64,000 nucleotides of DNA from JAYREN01 sp963663375. Its GTDB lineage: Bacteria; Acidobacteriota; Holophagae; Holophagales; Holophagaceae. The stretch lies in the NCBI GenBank assembly GCA_963663375.1, contig OY760195.1, positions 3,162,001 through 3,226,000 on the forward strand, written 5' to 3'. Made by a program: the position numbers and the translations under genes. This document shows, piece by piece, positions 62,562 through 64,000 of this stretch (position 1 is the first letter of the stretch; every line of letters begins with the position of its first letter). The notes beneath the pieces were generated by a model that was given only the letters and a program-made list of their open reading frames with translations, was not told where the DNA came from and did no database searches.

Positions 62562-62585
62562 GTCACCGCTAACAGGAACTAAATT

Positions 62586-63042
62586 ACCGCAGAGGGCGCA
62601 GAGGAAAGACGGAAACAGCCACGATTCGCTTTCCTGGTTATCGGCTTGGCTCAGCCAGAAAAACCGAACACGGATGAACACGGATTCCCACGGATGAACA
62701 CGGATGCGCCTCGACCCATCAGGCCAGCGGACCCCGGATCACGGGGGCGGCGCGGGGACGCCCTCGGAAGCGTCCTTGGCCGCCCCCGCGATCCGCGTGG
62801 CAGGGCCACGCGCCCGCGCGGCGGGCGGGTCCGCAGGCCGGTTCCTGCAAAAACATGGCCCGAAACTTCATCCGTGTGCATCCGTGTGTATCCGTGGAAT
62901 ATTTTTCGGACGCCTTGGGTCGTAGCCTTTGTCTGGGAGGCTTTCTCTGGATTTCAAGGCCTCTGGGGCTGGCGGAGTCGAGCCGATAATCAGATCCGCT
63001 TTTCTCTGCGCTCTCTCTTTTTAACTCTGCGCCCTCTGCGGT
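62586..63042. repeat. Nested inverted-repeat element after pepT
   Basis: Three nested pairs in 457 bases: ACCGCAGAGGGCGCAGAG (62586-62603) with CTCTGCGCCCTCTGCGGT (63025-63042), perfect; repeated ACACGGATG units (62666-62706) with CATCCGTGT units (62869-62900); and GGATCACGGGGGCGGC (62736-62751) with GCCGCCCCCGCGATCC (62779-62794, 15 of 16), with a small GGACGC/GCGTCC stem in the centre. The element fills the pepT-AOR gap, 62562-63096. No gene is visible in it. Confidence 0.85.
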
Positions 63043-63096
63043 TTGCTTTTCCCCGAGGCTGATCCATTCCACCCCCGGGCGCCCAGGAGATCCACC

Positions 63097-64000
63097 ATGG
63101 AAGCCGTTCAGCGCGTTCTCTTCATCGATCCCGCCACGAGCTTCTATCGGCTGCGGCGGTACAAGCTGGATGAGTATTTCGGGCCGGTGGATCTGGGGCT
63201 CCATCTCGCGGATCGGTGGCGCAGCCTGAACATCGGCACGGGCATTTTCGCCGGTTCCATCATCCCGGGTTCCAACCGGCTCATCATTACGGGCTTCTCA
63301 CCCTGCTGGCGGGGCTTCTTCGTGTCCAGCATGGGGGGCGCGGGGCTGGTCTTCGACAACCTGGGCATCAACATGGTGAGCCTGGTGGGCAAGGCGCCGG
63401 TGCCCTCGATCCTCTACCTCAACCGCAGCCACGGGGAGGAGATCCACGTGGAGGTGGTGCCCGTGGATCTGGAGAAGGCCTGGGCGCGGGGGCGAGGTGG
63501 GGTGTACGGGCTCATGGATGAAGTGCTGGAACGCTTTGGTTCCCGCTATGAAACCGATTCCCGGGTGCTGGCGGTGGGGTCTGCGGCCCTGGCCACGGAT
63601 TTTGGCGCCATCGGCAGCGCGCCCATCGTGAAGGGACAGATCACCTCCGCAGACACCTGGGCGGGGCGGGGTGGCATGGGCTCCAAGATGCTCCAGGAGC
63701 ACGGCATCGCCGCGGTCATCTACGGGGGCACCTTTATCGATGAGGACTTCCGCGACCGCAAGGTGGCCGACGAATGGTTCGAGGAGAAATACAAGCAGCG
63801 CCTGGCGGCCAAGGATTTCGAGAGCACCACCAAGTATCGCTTCGATCCCAAGTTCGAGACAGGCGGCACCTTCGGCGTGAACTACGCCTCCCTCAAGGGG
63901 CGCATGCTCACCTTCAACTACCGCTCCATGTTCGAGACCGAGGATGCCCGCCTCGCGGCCCACCAGCATCTGGTGCTCGATCACTACCTCAAGCAGTTCA
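63097..64000 (+). CDS. Aldehyde ferredoxin oxidoreductase, N-terminal part (cut by the window)
   Basis: 301 residues, still open at the right edge. This is the N-terminal and middle part of the tungsten/molybdenum-pterin enzyme family AOR: FIDPATSFYRLRRYKLDEYFG, GFSPCWRGFFVSSMGGAG, VLAVGSAALATDFGAIGSAPIV and AGRGGMGSKMLQEHG, the last being a signature around the metal-pterin. It oxidises aldehydes to acids with ferredoxin. The Fe-S cluster cysteines lie past the edge and cannot be checked. GGAG is seven bases before ATG 63097. Confidence 0.93.
   Translation, partial: MEAVQRVLFIDPATSFYRLRRYKLDEYFGPVDLGLHLADRWRSLNIGTGIFAGSIIPGSNRLIITGFSPCWRGFFVSSMGGAGLVFDNLGINMVSLVGKAPVPSILYLNRSHGEEIHVEVVPVDLEKAWARGRGGVYGLMDEVLERFGSRYETDSRVLAVGSAALATDFGAIGSAPIVKGQITSADTWAGRGGMGSKMLQEHGIAAVIYGGTFIDEDFRDRKVADEWFEEKYKQRLAAKDFESTTKYRFDPKFETGGTFGVNYASLKGRMLTFNYRSMFETEDARLAAHQHLVLDHYLKQF

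Overview
The window is a continuous stretch of a strongly GC-rich bacterial chromosome with dense coding on both strands. I see no rRNA, tRNA, CRISPR array, phage genes or transposase. Gene content and style fit an Acidobacteriota of the Holophaga/Geothrix type: an S-adenosylhomocysteine riboswitch on ahcY, M16 peptidase pairs, an encapsulin-type ferritin, many hybrid histidine kinases and many short palindromic repeats. This placement is an inference from gene content, not from a marker gene.

Layout. 1-3000: small proteins and lepA, with an odd chimeric copy of the lepA 3' end between lepA and the next gene. 3000-10300: a double-receiver protein, a secreted M6-like peptidase, a TPR protein and an M16 active/inactive peptidase pair. 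10500-17650: M14 carboxypeptidase, a biotin-dependent carboxyltransferase subunit, arginine deiminase, peroxiredoxin and aquaporin. 17850-23500: a membrane hybrid histidine kinase and a giant DUF748 (AsmA-like) protein. 23800-32960: cyclic-2,3-diphosphoglycerate-synthetase-like GTPase, DinB, a beta-propeller lipoprotein, ComF, an APC permease, a DUF1624 acyltransferase and a CBS-domain TlyC protein. 32950-36800: a three-gene phosphorelay operon with no DNA-binding output. 37000-42630: GH113 glycosidase, then a phosphatase and the DUF1015-serA-serC serine cluster. 42700-49800: small membrane proteins, tag, a sod'-encapsulated ferritin-hydrolase operon and purL. 49800-57700: ahcY with its riboswitch, tandem PAP2 phosphatases, a membrane-anchored MsrB-MsrA fusion, yaaA and a deacetylase-caspase-TPR fusion. 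57800-64000: MFS and Nramp transporters, an isoprenylcysteine-methyltransferase-like protein, peptidase T and the start of a tungsten/molybdenum aldehyde ferredoxin oxidoreductase.

How genes work together. 3-phosphoglycerate dehydrogenase (SerA) and phosphoserine aminotransferase (SerC) lie with a DUF1015 protein, directly after a histidine phosphatase that could supply the missing phosphoserine phosphatase. Peroxiredoxin, MsrBA, YaaA and the ferritin form a scattered oxidative-stress and iron set. AhcY is controlled by its own substrate through the riboswitch. The PAP2 pair, M6, M14 and M16 peptidases, lipoprotein and deacetylase-caspase fusion are predicted to be exported or anchored.

The most unusual content is (1) the deacetylase-caspase-EF-hand-TPR fusion, (2) short repeats that sit exactly at start or stop codons and in two cases duplicate the 3' end of the upstream gene (lepA, serC), (3) the DUF1015 serine cluster and (4) an encapsulin-type ferritin without a shell gene but with a broken superoxide dismutase reading into it.
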